DNA from: Streptomyces noursei
GTDB taxonomy: Bacteria; Actinomycetota; Actinomycetes; Streptomycetales; Streptomycetaceae
Length of the DNA: 64,000 nucleotides
Assembly (NCBI RefSeq): GCF_001646665.1
Contig: NZ_LWBU01000279.1
Coordinates: 310,760 to 374,759, forward strand
Direction: 5' to 3'
A program made the position numbers and the translations under genes. Numbering within the stretch: position 1 is the stretch's first letter; each line of letters opens with the position of its first letter. Positions 35,215-43,422 of the stretch are shown here, one piece after another. The notes below the pieces were generated by a model. That model was not told the origin of the DNA, made no database searches, and saw only the letters and a list, made by a program, of their open reading frames with translations.

Positions 35215-36218
35215 GAGCCCTGGTCGTACGGCTCGACAGCTTCGGGGACGTCCTGCTCGCCGGCCCGGCCGTACGGGCGGTGGCCGGCCGGGCGGACCGG
35301 GTGACGGTGTTGTGCGGGCCGCGCGGGGCGCCGGCCGCGCGACTGCTGCCGGGCGTGGACGAGGTGCTGGTGTGGGAGGCCCCCTGGGTGGGGTTCAGCC
35401 CGCCGCCGGTGGACCGCGCCGGCGTCGACCGCCTGGTGGACCGCGTCGCCGCCGTGCGCGCCGACGCCGCGCTGGTCCTCACCTCCTTCCACCAGAGCCC
35501 GCTGCCCGCCGCGCTGCTGCTGCGCATGGCCGGGGTCGGGCACATCGCCGCCGACAGCGTCGACGCGCCCGGTTCGCTGCTGGACGTGCGCCATTCCAGG
35601 GCGCCGCACGCCCACGAGGCCGAAGCCGCGCTGGACCTGGCGGAGGCCGCGGGCTTCCCGCGCCCGCCGGGCGACGACGGGCGGCTGCGCGTGCGGCACG
35701 CGCCGGGCGCCCCCGACCTGACCGGGCCGGAGCCGTACCTGGTGGTCCACCCGGGCGCGAGCGTCACGGCCCGCCGGTGGAGCCCCGAGCGGTGCGCGCA
35801 CGCGGTACGGCTGCTGGTGGGCGCCGGCCACCGGGTCGTCGTCACGGGCGGATCCGACGAACGGGAGCTGACCGCGCTGGTCGCGGGCCGGGACGGGCTG
35901 GACCTGGGCGGCCGCACCGAGCCGCCGCAGCTGGCCGCGGTACTGGCGGCGGCGGGCGCGGTGGTGGTCGGCAACACCGGTCCTGCGCATCTGGCGGCGG
36001 CCGTCGGCACCCCGATCGTGTCGCTGTTCTCGCCGGTCGTCGCCGCCGAGCGCTGGGGCCCGTACGGCGTCCCCCACGTCCTGCTGGGCGACCAGCTCGC
36101 GCCGTGCGCCGACAGCAGGGCCCGGGAGTGCCCGGTGCCGGGCCACCCGTGCCTGGACGAGGTGACGGCGGAGGACGTGGTGGCGGCCGTCGAGAAGCTG
36201 CTGGAGGGCGGCCGGTGA
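35211..36218 (+). CDS. GT9 heptosyltransferase-like protein
   Basis: The 335-residue protein shows the GT9 pattern: VVRLDSFGDVLLAGPAVRAV near the start, VVHPGASVTARRWSPERC in the middle and VGNTGPAHLAAAVGTPIVSLFSP near the C-terminus. GT9 enzymes transfer heptose from ADP-heptose onto lipopolysaccharide cores in Gram-negatives; in an organism without an outer membrane the acceptor must be something else. It overlaps the GmhB-like gene by 4 bp. Confidence 0.88.
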   Translation: MRALVVRLDSFGDVLLAGPAVRAVAGRADRVTVLCGPRGAPAARLLPGVDEVLVWEAPWVGFSPPPVDRAGVDRLVDRVAAVRADAALVLTSFHQSPLPAALLLRMAGVGHIAADSVDAPGSLLDVRHSRAPHAHEAEAALDLAEAAGFPRPPGDDGRLRVRHAPGAPDLTGPEPYLVVHPGASVTARRWSPERCAHAVRLLVGAGHRVVVTGGSDERELTALVAGRDGLDLGGRTEPPQLAAVLAAAGAVVVGNTGPAHLAAAVGTPIVSLFSPVVAAERWGPYGVPHVLLGDQLAPCADSRARECPVPGHPCLDEVTAEDVVAAVEKLLEGGR

Positions 36219-37192
36219 GCGGTCCGGCGGGGGCGGGCGCCCGGCCGCGCCTGCTGGTGCTGCGCGCGCTCGGGCTCGGTGACCTGCTGGCGGGGGTGCC
36301 CGCCCTGCGGGGGCTGCGGCGGGCGTTCCCGGAGTACGAGATCGTCCTCGCCGCACCGGAACAGCTGGCGGCGCCCGCCGCCGCCTCCGGGGCGGTCGAC
36401 CGGCTGCTGCCCGCGTCGGCGCCCGGGCGTGCCGTCCCGGCGGCCCTCGACTGGGCGGGGCCGCCGCCGGACGTGGCCGTGGACCTGCACGGCAACGGAC
36501 CGCCGAGCCACCGGCTGCTGCAACGGCTGCGGCCGGGGCGGCTCATGGCGTTCGCGCACGCCGGGACGCCGGAGATCCCCGGGCCGGAGTGGACGGCGGA
36601 CGAGCACGAGCGGGCGCGCTGGTGCCGGCTGCTGGCCTGGTACGGCGTCGCGGCGGACCCGGCCGACCTGCGGTTCTCCGCTCCGGGCGCGTCGTCCCCC
36701 GCGCCCGGCGCGGTCGTCGTCCACCCGGGCGCCGACTCGGGGTCGCGGCGCTGGCCGGCGGAGCGGTACGCGGTGGTGGTGCGGGAGCTGCGGCGGCACG
36801 GGCACCGGGTGGCGCTCACCGGCGGGCCGGGCGAGGACGCGCTGCTCGACCGGGTGCTGGCCGGCGCGGACGGCGGCGCCGTCGACGTGTTCCGGGGCGG
36901 GTTGCCGTTCGACCGGCTGGGCGCCCTGTTCGCGGGGGCGGCGGCCGTGGTGAGCGGCGACACCGGGATCGCCCACCTGGCCGTGGCGTACGGCACGCCC
37001 TCGGTCACCCTTTTCGGACCGGTTTCTCCCCGATTGTGGGGGCCGCCCCCGGGTACGCGGCACGTGGCGCTGTGGCACCCGGGGCCACCCGGCGACCCGC
37101 ATGGGCGGGAGCCGGACCCCCGGTTGCTGCGCATCGGGCCCGACGACGTGCTGAAGGCCCTGCTCGACCACCCGGAGGTGCCCCGGCCGTGA
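36215..37192 (+). CDS. Second GT9 heptosyltransferase-like protein
   Basis: The 325-residue protein repeats the GT9 layout with VLRALGLGDLLAGVPALRGL, VDLHGNGPPSH, VVHPGADSGSRRWPAERYA and SGDTGIAHLAVAYGTPSVTLFGP. It differs strongly from its neighbour in the acceptor half, suggesting it adds a second residue or works on a different acceptor. GTG start, 4-bp overlaps on both sides. Confidence 0.88.
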   Translation: MSGPAGAGARPRLLVLRALGLGDLLAGVPALRGLRRAFPEYEIVLAAPEQLAAPAAASGAVDRLLPASAPGRAVPAALDWAGPPPDVAVDLHGNGPPSHRLLQRLRPGRLMAFAHAGTPEIPGPEWTADEHERARWCRLLAWYGVAADPADLRFSAPGASSPAPGAVVVHPGADSGSRRWPAERYAVVVRELRRHGHRVALTGGPGEDALLDRVLAGADGGAVDVFRGGLPFDRLGALFAGAAAVVSGDTGIAHLAVAYGTPSVTLFGPVSPRLWGPPPGTRHVALWHPGPPGDPHGREPDPRLLRIGPDDVLKALLDHPEVPRP

Positions 37193-38076
37193 CCAGCCCC
37201 GAGACCGCCGACGGGCGGACCACCGTCGTGGTGATCACCCACGACCGCCGCGACCAGCTGCTGGGCACGCTGGACCGCCTCGCCGGGCTGCCCGAGCGGC
37301 CACCGGTGATCGTCGTCGACAACGCCTCCACGGACGGCACGCCCGAGGCCGTCACCGCCCGCCACCCGGCCGTGACGGTGCTGGCCGCGGGCGGCAACCT
37401 CGGGGCGTGCGGCCGCAACCTCGGCGTACGGCACGCCCGCACGCCCTACGTGGCGTTCAGCGACGACGACTCGTGGTGGGAGCCGGGGGCGCTGGCCCGC
37501 GCGGCGGACCTGCTGGACCGCCACCCGCGGCTGGGGCTGCTCGCCGCCGGTGTCCGGGTGGGCCCCGACGGGCCGCCCGACCCGCTGAACGACCTGCTCG
37601 CGGCCTCCCCGCTCGCCGCCGCCGCGGACCTGCCGGGCCCGCCGGTGCTGGGCTTCCTGGCGTGCGCCGCGGTGGCCCGTCGCGAGGCGTATCTTCAGGC
37701 GGGCGGATACCACCCGATCTTCTTCGTCGGCGGCGAGGAGACGCTGCTCGCCTACGACCTGGCCGCCCACGGCTGGGGGGTGTGCCACTCCCCCGACGTC
37801 GTGGCCGTGCACAGCCCGGTCGGCGGCGTCCGGCCGGGCCGGCCCGCGGTCCAGCTCCGCAACGCCGCGCTGACCGCGTGGCTGCGCCGCCCCCTGGCGG
37901 TGGCGCTGCGGCACACGCGCCGTCTCGCCGTACGGGCCAGGCGGGACCCGGAGGCACGGGAGGCGCTGCGCGCCCTCGCGGGACGCCTGCCCGTCGCGCT
38001 GCGGGACCGCCGCGCCCTCCCGCCGGCCGTCGAGGCGGCGGCCCGGCGCCTGGACCTGGAAGGAGCGGTGTCATGA
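37189..38076 (+). CDS. GT2 family glycosyltransferase
   Basis: The 295-residue GT-A enzyme has VVVITHDRRDQL, VIVVDNASTDGT, NLGACGRNLGV, the metal-binding FSDDDSWW and FVGGEETLLAYDL. It resembles rhamnosyl- and galactofuranosyltransferase-like enzymes that build surface glycans. The GTG overlaps the preceding stop. Its stop overlaps the ATG of a tiny 11-codon frame that leads to the next gene. Confidence 0.87.
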   Translation: MTSPETADGRTTVVVITHDRRDQLLGTLDRLAGLPERPPVIVVDNASTDGTPEAVTARHPAVTVLAAGGNLGACGRNLGVRHARTPYVAFSDDDSWWEPGALARAADLLDRHPRLGLLAAGVRVGPDGPPDPLNDLLAASPLAAAADLPGPPVLGFLACAAVARREAYLQAGGYHPIFFVGGEETLLAYDLAAHGWGVCHSPDVVAVHSPVGGVRPGRPAVQLRNAALTAWLRRPLAVALRHTRRLAVRARRDPEAREALRALAGRLPVALRDRRALPPAVEAAARRLDLEGAVS

Positions 38077-38112
38077 CGTATCGGCGGGGTCCGGAGGAAG
38101 CGGCGTGACGCC

Positions 38113-39270
38113 ATGAGTGCTGACCAGCCGGCCATGCCCGATTCATCCGGTCGCTCGGAGGGTACCCGGGGCGACATGATCACCATTGGGATCGAGGAAG
38201 AGTACCTGCTGCTCGATCCGGACACGTGCCTGCCGGTTCCCCTGGCGGACCAGGTGCGCGCGGCGGCCGGTCTGGAGCCGATCGTCGAGGACGCGGAGGT
38301 CCAGTCGGAGCTGTTGCAGGCCCAGGTGGAGGTCGCCACCCCGGTGTGCACCGACCTGGAGGAAGCCGGCGGCCACCTGCTGCGGCTGCGCCACGCCCTC
38401 GGTACGGCGGCGGAGAAGAGCGGCTGCCGCATCGCCGCCTGCGCGACCGCCCCGTACCGGGAACTGGCGCCGGTACCGGTCACCCAGAAGGCCCGCTACC
38501 TCGCGATGCGCTCCCAGGCCCCGCAGCTGGTGGCCGAGCAGCTCGTCAACGGGATGCACGTGCACGCCGCAGTGCCCGACCGCGAGATGGGCGTCGCCGT
38601 CCTCAGCCGCATCCGCGTCTGGCTCCCCGTCCTGGTCGCCATGTCGGCGAACTCGCCGCTGTGGGACGGCAAGGACACGGGCTTCGCCAGCTGGCGCACG
38701 GTGATCTTCGGACGCTGGCCGGTCAGCGGGCCGCCGCCCCGCTTCACCTCGCTGGACGACCACGAAAGACGCGTGCAGACGCTCCTGGACACCGGGATCA
38801 TCACGGACACCGGCCAGCTGTACTGGCAGGCCAGGCTGTCCGACAAGTACCCGACCGTCGAGGTCCGCTGCGCCGACGTGCAGCTGCGGGCCGACACGGC
38901 GGTCATGTTCGCCGGCATCGTCCGCGGCCTGATCGCCACGGCCATACGGGAGGAGAAGGCCGGCCTCCCGCTGCCGGAGTGCCCGCCCGAACTGCTCCAG
39001 GCGTCCAACTGGCACGCCGCCCGCCACGGCCTCAGCGGCCTGCTCGTCGACCCCGAGGGCCGGGCGCGCCGCGCCGGTGACGTCCTCGTCATGCTGCTCG
39101 ACCACGTGACGCCAGCGCTGGACGAGGCCGGCGACAGCCGGGAGGTGACCTCACTGGTCCACCGCCTGCTCCAGCAGGGCACCCCGGCGGACCAGCAGCG
39201 CCGCGCCCTCGCGGAGGGCGGCCTGCCGGCCCTGACGGAACTGATCACCAGCGAGACCGTCGCCCCCTGA
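38113..39270 (+). CDS. YbdK-type carboxylate-amine ligase (GCS2 family)
   Basis: The 385-residue protein has the GCS2 marks IGIEEEYLLLD near the start, EVQSELLQAQVEV, and VEVRCADVQLRADTAV in the second half. The family joins the gamma-carboxyl of glutamate or a similar acid to an amine using ATP; YbdK has weak glutamate-cysteine ligase activity. The start is uncertain (38113 or 38176). In the cluster it might add an amino acid to a glycan precursor, or act with the amidotransferase at 29450, but neither can be shown. Confidence 0.85.
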   Translation: MSADQPAMPDSSGRSEGTRGDMITIGIEEEYLLLDPDTCLPVPLADQVRAAAGLEPIVEDAEVQSELLQAQVEVATPVCTDLEEAGGHLLRLRHALGTAAEKSGCRIAACATAPYRELAPVPVTQKARYLAMRSQAPQLVAEQLVNGMHVHAAVPDREMGVAVLSRIRVWLPVLVAMSANSPLWDGKDTGFASWRTVIFGRWPVSGPPPRFTSLDDHERRVQTLLDTGIITDTGQLYWQARLSDKYPTVEVRCADVQLRADTAVMFAGIVRGLIATAIREEKAGLPLPECPPELLQASNWHAARHGLSGLLVDPEGRARRAGDVLVMLLDHVTPALDEAGDSREVTSLVHRLLQQGTPADQQRRALAEGGLPALTELITSETVAP

Positions 39271-39275
39271 CCCCC

Positions 39276-39334
39276 GGCCCGCCCGGCCGGGGCCGCACCA
39301 CGGCCCCGCAGCCGGCATACGGCCCAGGCGGGCC
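39276..39334 (+). terminator. Nested hairpin after the YbdK-type ligase gene
   Basis: An inner stem (39288-39295 with 39301-39308, 8 bp, 5-nt loop) is enclosed by an outer 8-bp stem (39276-39283 with 39327-39334). It lies 6 bp after the stop and probably ends the first half of the cluster. Confidence 0.7.
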
Positions 39335-39404
39335 CGTACAGAACCGCTCCGACCCGACTTCAGCCGCTCGGCAGCGGCCGTGCCCCCCGCCCCCGTCCCA
39401 CGTA

Positions 39405-39439
39405 CCCCCTGCTCGAGCGCAGCGAGAGCTCGGGGGAGG
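39405..39439 (-). repeat. CCCCCTGCTCGAGC-type interspersed hairpin element
   Basis: CCCCCTGCTCG, a short loop and CGAGAGCTCGGGGG form an imperfect hairpin. I recall closely similar sequences scattered between genes in many Streptomyces genomes. It lies next to the dispersed repeat at 39441-39530. Confidence 0.55.
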
Positions 39440-39440
39440 C

Positions 39441-39530
39441 GACGGGCGGGCTCCCCTTCCCCGTGCCCCAGGGCCGCCGGCCCCGAGGAGGTGAGCCCGG
39501 AGGGGCCCCGACCCCACCACCCACCGCCCT
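39441..39530 (-). repeat. Dispersed intergenic repeat, copy A
   Basis: Read on the minus strand, this 90-bp segment matches 47208-47290 on the plus strand. The shared parts include CCCCTCCGGGCTC, CCTCCTCG, GCCGGCGGCCCTGGG and GGGAGCCCG. The two copies are therefore inverted and flank the block from the epimerase to HldE. No coding function. Confidence 0.75.
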
Positions 39531-39718
39531 GGTGCCGCCCACCAGGACGGCACGGCCCCCGGCGGACGGAAAAGACCGCTCAGCGGCCCGCTCACCCTCG
39601 GTGACCACTCCAACGGACCAGACCACCGCGCCCCCGGCCCCCGTTCGGCCCAGCCTGGTCGCAGGTGCGGAGGGCACTCGCCCGCCGTTCGCGTACCGCA
39701 CCGTCCGGAGGAGACCGC

Positions 39719-40687
39719 ATGACCACCGCTTTCTCGCGCAGCTGGGAGCACGCCGTCGTCACCGGCGGCGCCGGCTTCGTCGGTTCGCACCTGTGCCACG
39801 CGCTGCTCGACTCGGGCGCCGCCGTCACGTGCGTGGACGACTTCAGCACCGGCCGGCCGGAGAACATATCCGGCCTCCTCGACCACCCCGGCTTCACCCT
39901 GGTCGAGGCGAACGTGTCGGAACCGTTCACCGTCGACCGCCCGCCCGACCTGGTGCTGCACTTCGCGTCGCCCGCGTCACCCGCCGACTACCTGCGCCTG
40001 CCGCTGCACACCCTGGAGACCGGCAGCCTCGGCACCCGCCACGCGCTGGCCCTCGCCCACCGCAGCGACGCCCGGTTCCTGCTCGCCTCCACCTCCGAGG
40101 TGTACGGCGACCCCCAGCAGCACCCGCAGAACGAGCGGTACTGGGGCAACGTGAACCCGGTCGGGCCGCGCAGCGTGTACGACGAGGCCAAGCGGTTCGG
40201 CGAGGCGCTCACCACCGCCGAGGCGGAGGTGCACGGCACGGACGCCGGCATCGTCCGGCTGTTCAACACGTACGGCCCGCGGATGCGCGGCCACGACGGC
40301 AGGGCCGTCCCCACCTTCGTACGCCAGGCGCTGGCGGGCGAGCCCCTCACGGTGACCGGAGACGGGCTCCAGACGCGGTCGCTCTGCTACATCGACGACA
40401 CGGTGCGCGGCATCCTCGCCGCGGCCGCCCACGGGCTGCGCGGCCCGGTGAACATCGGCAACCCGACCGAGATCACCATGCTGGAACTGGCGCGGCTCGT
40501 CATCGGGCTCACGGGTTCGGACTCGGAGATCCGTTTCATCGAACGGCCGACGGACGACCCCGCGGTGCGCTGCCCGGACATCACGCTGGCCCGCGACAAG
40601 CTCCAGTGGGAGCCGCGCATCGACGCGGAGGAGGGCCTGCGGCGCACCATCGCCTGGTTCCGCGATCACGAGGACGCCCCTTCCTGA
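39719..40687 (+). CDS. Extended SDR, UDP-glucuronate decarboxylase-like
   Basis: The 322-residue protein has the Rossmann start VTGGAGFVGSHL, HFASPASPADYLRLP, the catalytic STSEVYG and YDEAKRFGEAL, and FNTYGPRMR. These match UDP-glucuronate decarboxylase (UXS) and related nucleotide-sugar dehydratases rather than the ADP-heptose 6-epimerase HldD. It would supply a modified UDP-sugar to the glycosyltransferases. GGAGGAG precedes the ATG. It begins the second half of the cluster. Confidence 0.85.
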   Translation: MTTAFSRSWEHAVVTGGAGFVGSHLCHALLDSGAAVTCVDDFSTGRPENISGLLDHPGFTLVEANVSEPFTVDRPPDLVLHFASPASPADYLRLPLHTLETGSLGTRHALALAHRSDARFLLASTSEVYGDPQQHPQNERYWGNVNPVGPRSVYDEAKRFGEALTTAEAEVHGTDAGIVRLFNTYGPRMRGHDGRAVPTFVRQALAGEPLTVTGDGLQTRSLCYIDDTVRGILAAAAHGLRGPVNIGNPTEITMLELARLVIGLTGSDSEIRFIERPTDDPAVRCPDITLARDKLQWEPRIDAEEGLRRTIAWFRDHEDAPS

Positions 40688-40772
40688 CCGGGACGCCCCG
40701 GCAACCCGGTCACCCGCGCCACCCGCGTCACCACCCGCCGCACCCCCGACTCGCCGAAAGGCCTGGGACCCC

Positions 40773-42440
40773 ATGCGCATTCTCGGAATCAACGCCCTCT
40801 TCCACGATCCGGCCGCCGCGCTGGTCATCGACGGCCGGACCGTCGCCGCCGCGGAGGAGGAGCGGTTCTCACGCCGCAAGCACGGAAAGCGGCCGCTGCC
40901 GTTCTCCGCCTGGGAACTGCCCGAGCAGGCCGCCGCCTGGTGCCTGAAGCGGGCGGGCCTGCGGCCGCAGGACCTGGACGCGGTGGCGTACTCCTTCGAC
41001 CCCCGGCTGGCCCGGCCCGCCGGCGAGATGGGCCTGGACGACCCGTGGGACCACCTGCGGCTGACGTACGCGCGAGAGGCGCCCGGCTTCCTCAAGGCGT
41101 CGCTGCCGGGACTGGACCCGGAGATCGTCCGCTTCGTACCGCACCACATGGCGCACGCCGCGTCGGGCGCGTTCGCCGCCGAGGACGCCGGCACCTCCTC
41201 GGTACTGGTGCTCGACGGGCGGGGCGAGCGCGCCTCGCACCTGGCGGCGCGCCGCGTCCACGACCGGCTGGAGGCGCTGTACGCGCAGGACCTGCCGCAC
41301 TCGTTGGGGCTGGTGTACGAGGAGCTGACGGACCACCTCGGGTTCCTGCGCTCGTCGGACGAGTTCAAGGTGATGGCGCTCGCGTCGCACGGCAGACCCC
41401 GCATGCTGCCGGAGCTGCGGCGGTACGTACACCCGACCGGTGACGGCGGGTTCCGGGCGACCGGGGTGCCGTGGGCGGAGCTGTGCCCGCGCCGCCGCCC
41501 GGACGAGGCGTGGACGCAGGACCACGCCGATGTCGCCGCCAGCGCGCAGGCCGTGCTGGAGGAGACGCTGCTGGACCTGGCGCGCTGGCTGCACGGCCAG
41601 ACCCACGACCGGCTCCTCACCCTCGCGGGGGGTGTGGCCCTGAACTGCGTGGCCAACTCGCGGATCGCCCGGGAGGGGCCGTTCGACCGGGTGTGGGTGC
41701 AGCCCGCCGCCGGTGACGCCGGTACGGCGCTGGGCGGGGCGCTGCTCCTCGCGGCCGGCGGCGGCGACGACCCGGACCCGATGGCGGGTGCCGACCTGGG
41801 CCGGGACTGGTCCGACTCGGAGCTCGGAGCCTGGCTGAAGACGGCGGCGGTGCCGTTCGACCGGCCGGCGGACATCGCCGGGACGGTGGCGGAGGCGCTG
41901 GCGGACAACGCGATCGTGGCGTGGTTCCAGGGCCGTTCGGAGTTCGGGCCGCGGGCCCTCGGGCACCGTTCGCTGCTGGCGCACCCCGGGCACGCGGGCA
42001 ATCTCGAGCGGCTCAACGACGTGAAGGGGCGGGAACAGTTCCGGCCGGTGGCGCCGATGGTGCTCGCCGACCGGGCGGCGGAGATCTTCGACGGGGTGGT
42101 GCCGAGCCCGTACATGCTGTTCGTGCACGACGTGGCGCCCGAGTGGCGGGAGCGGATCCCGGCCGTGGTGCACGTCGACGGCACGGCGCGCATCCAGACG
42201 GTGGACCGGCGGTCGGAGCCGCTGGTGGCGCGGATGCTGACCGAGTTCGAGCGGCGCACCGGGCTGCCGGTCGTGGTCAACACCAGCCTCAACACGGCCG
42301 GCCGGCCGATGGTGGACGACCCGCGCGACGCCCTGGAGTGCTTCGGCTCGTCGCCCGTGGACCTGCTGGCGATCGGCCCGTACGCGGTGCGGCGCGGGGA
42401 CTTCTTCCGCTCCGACGACACCGACGACGCCGCGCGGTGA
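40773..42440 (+). CDS. NodU/CmcH-family O-carbamoyltransferase
   Basis: The 555-residue protein starts RILGINALFHDPAAALV and has the metal-binding PHHMAHAASGAF (His124, His125, His128), an ATPase-like fold with TLAGGVALNC, and the C-terminal YrdC-like part with FGPRALGHRSLLA and VVNTSLNTAGRPMV. The family makes carbamoyl-AMP from carbamoyl phosphate and ATP and moves the carbamoyl group to a sugar hydroxyl. It probably decorates a sugar of the glycan or its precursor. Confidence 0.9.
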   Translation: MRILGINALFHDPAAALVIDGRTVAAAEEERFSRRKHGKRPLPFSAWELPEQAAAWCLKRAGLRPQDLDAVAYSFDPRLARPAGEMGLDDPWDHLRLTYAREAPGFLKASLPGLDPEIVRFVPHHMAHAASGAFAAEDAGTSSVLVLDGRGERASHLAARRVHDRLEALYAQDLPHSLGLVYEELTDHLGFLRSSDEFKVMALASHGRPRMLPELRRYVHPTGDGGFRATGVPWAELCPRRRPDEAWTQDHADVAASAQAVLEETLLDLARWLHGQTHDRLLTLAGGVALNCVANSRIAREGPFDRVWVQPAAGDAGTALGGALLLAAGGGDDPDPMAGADLGRDWSDSELGAWLKTAAVPFDRPADIAGTVAEALADNAIVAWFQGRSEFGPRALGHRSLLAHPGHAGNLERLNDVKGREQFRPVAPMVLADRAAEIFDGVVPSPYMLFVHDVAPEWRERIPAVVHVDGTARIQTVDRRSEPLVARMLTEFERRTGLPVVVNTSLNTAGRPMVDDPRDALECFGSSPVDLLAIGPYAVRRGDFFRSDDTDDAAR

Positions 42441-42456
42441 CGGGAGGACACGGACG

Positions 42457-43422
42457 ATGAACATCCTGCTCTGGCACGTGCACGGGTCCTGGACGACGTC
42501 GTTCGTCCAGGGGCCCCACACCTACCTGGTGCCCGTCACCCCCGACCGGGGTCCGGACGGACTCGGCCGGGCGCGCACCTTCACCTGGCCCGACTCGGTA
42601 CGGGAGGTGACACCCGAACGGCTGCGGGAGACGCCGGTGGACCTGGTGGTCCTCCAGCGCCCGCACGAGTGGGAGCTGGCCGAACGCTGGCTGGGCGGAC
42701 GCCGTCCGGGCCGCGACGTGCCGGCGGTGTACCTGGAGCACAACGCCCCCGACGGTGACGTGCCCGGCACCCGGCACCCGTGCGCCGGCCGGGACGATGT
42801 GACGCTGGTGCACGTCACGCACTTCAACCGCCTGTTCTGGGACAACGGTTCGACCAGGACCGAGGTGATCGAGCACGGCATCGTCGACCCGGGGCACCTG
42901 TACACCGGGCGCCTGCCGCGCGCGGCCGTCGTGGTCAACGAGCCGGTGCGCAGGGGCCGGTACACCGGTACGGACCTGCTGCCCGCACTGTCCGAGGCGG
43001 CGCCGCTGGACGTGTTCGGCATGCGCACCGAGGGGCTGGCCCGGCACCTCGGCGTACCGGAGGACCGGTGCCGGAGCGCCGACCTGCCGCAGGGCGAGCT
43101 GCACGCGGCGATGGCGGAGCGGCGGCTGTACCTGCACCCCATCCGCTGGACGTCGCTGGGCCTGTCCCTGCTGGAGGCGATGCACCTGGGCATGCCGGTC
43201 GTGGCGCTGGCCACGACGGAGGCGGTCGAGGCGGTCCCGGCGGGTGCGGGGACGCTGTCGACGCGGCCCGAGGTGCTGGCGCGGGCCGCGCGGGCTTACG
43301 TGCACGAGCCGGAGGCGGCGGCCGAGGACGGCGCGCGGGCCCGGCAGGCGGTGCTCGAACGGTACGGGCTCAAACGCTTCCTGGACGACTGGGAGCGCGT
43401 GATGACGGAGGTGCGGTCATGA
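42457..43422 (+). CDS. GT-B glycosyltransferase (GT4-like)
   Basis: The 321-residue protein lacks a clear full N-terminal half-domain but has VYLEHNAPDG, VTHFNRLFWDNG, IEHGIVDP and the C-terminal LYLHPIRWTSLGLSLLEAMHLGMPVVAL, which is the nucleotide-sugar binding part of GT4-type enzymes. The donor is unknown. GGGAGGA precedes the ATG. It overlaps the next glycosyltransferase gene by 4 bp. Confidence 0.8.
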   Translation: MNILLWHVHGSWTTSFVQGPHTYLVPVTPDRGPDGLGRARTFTWPDSVREVTPERLRETPVDLVVLQRPHEWELAERWLGGRRPGRDVPAVYLEHNAPDGDVPGTRHPCAGRDDVTLVHVTHFNRLFWDNGSTRTEVIEHGIVDPGHLYTGRLPRAAVVVNEPVRRGRYTGTDLLPALSEAAPLDVFGMRTEGLARHLGVPEDRCRSADLPQGELHAAMAERRLYLHPIRWTSLGLSLLEAMHLGMPVVALATTEAVEAVPAGAGTLSTRPEVLARAARAYVHEPEAAAEDGARARQAVLERYGLKRFLDDWERVMTEVRS

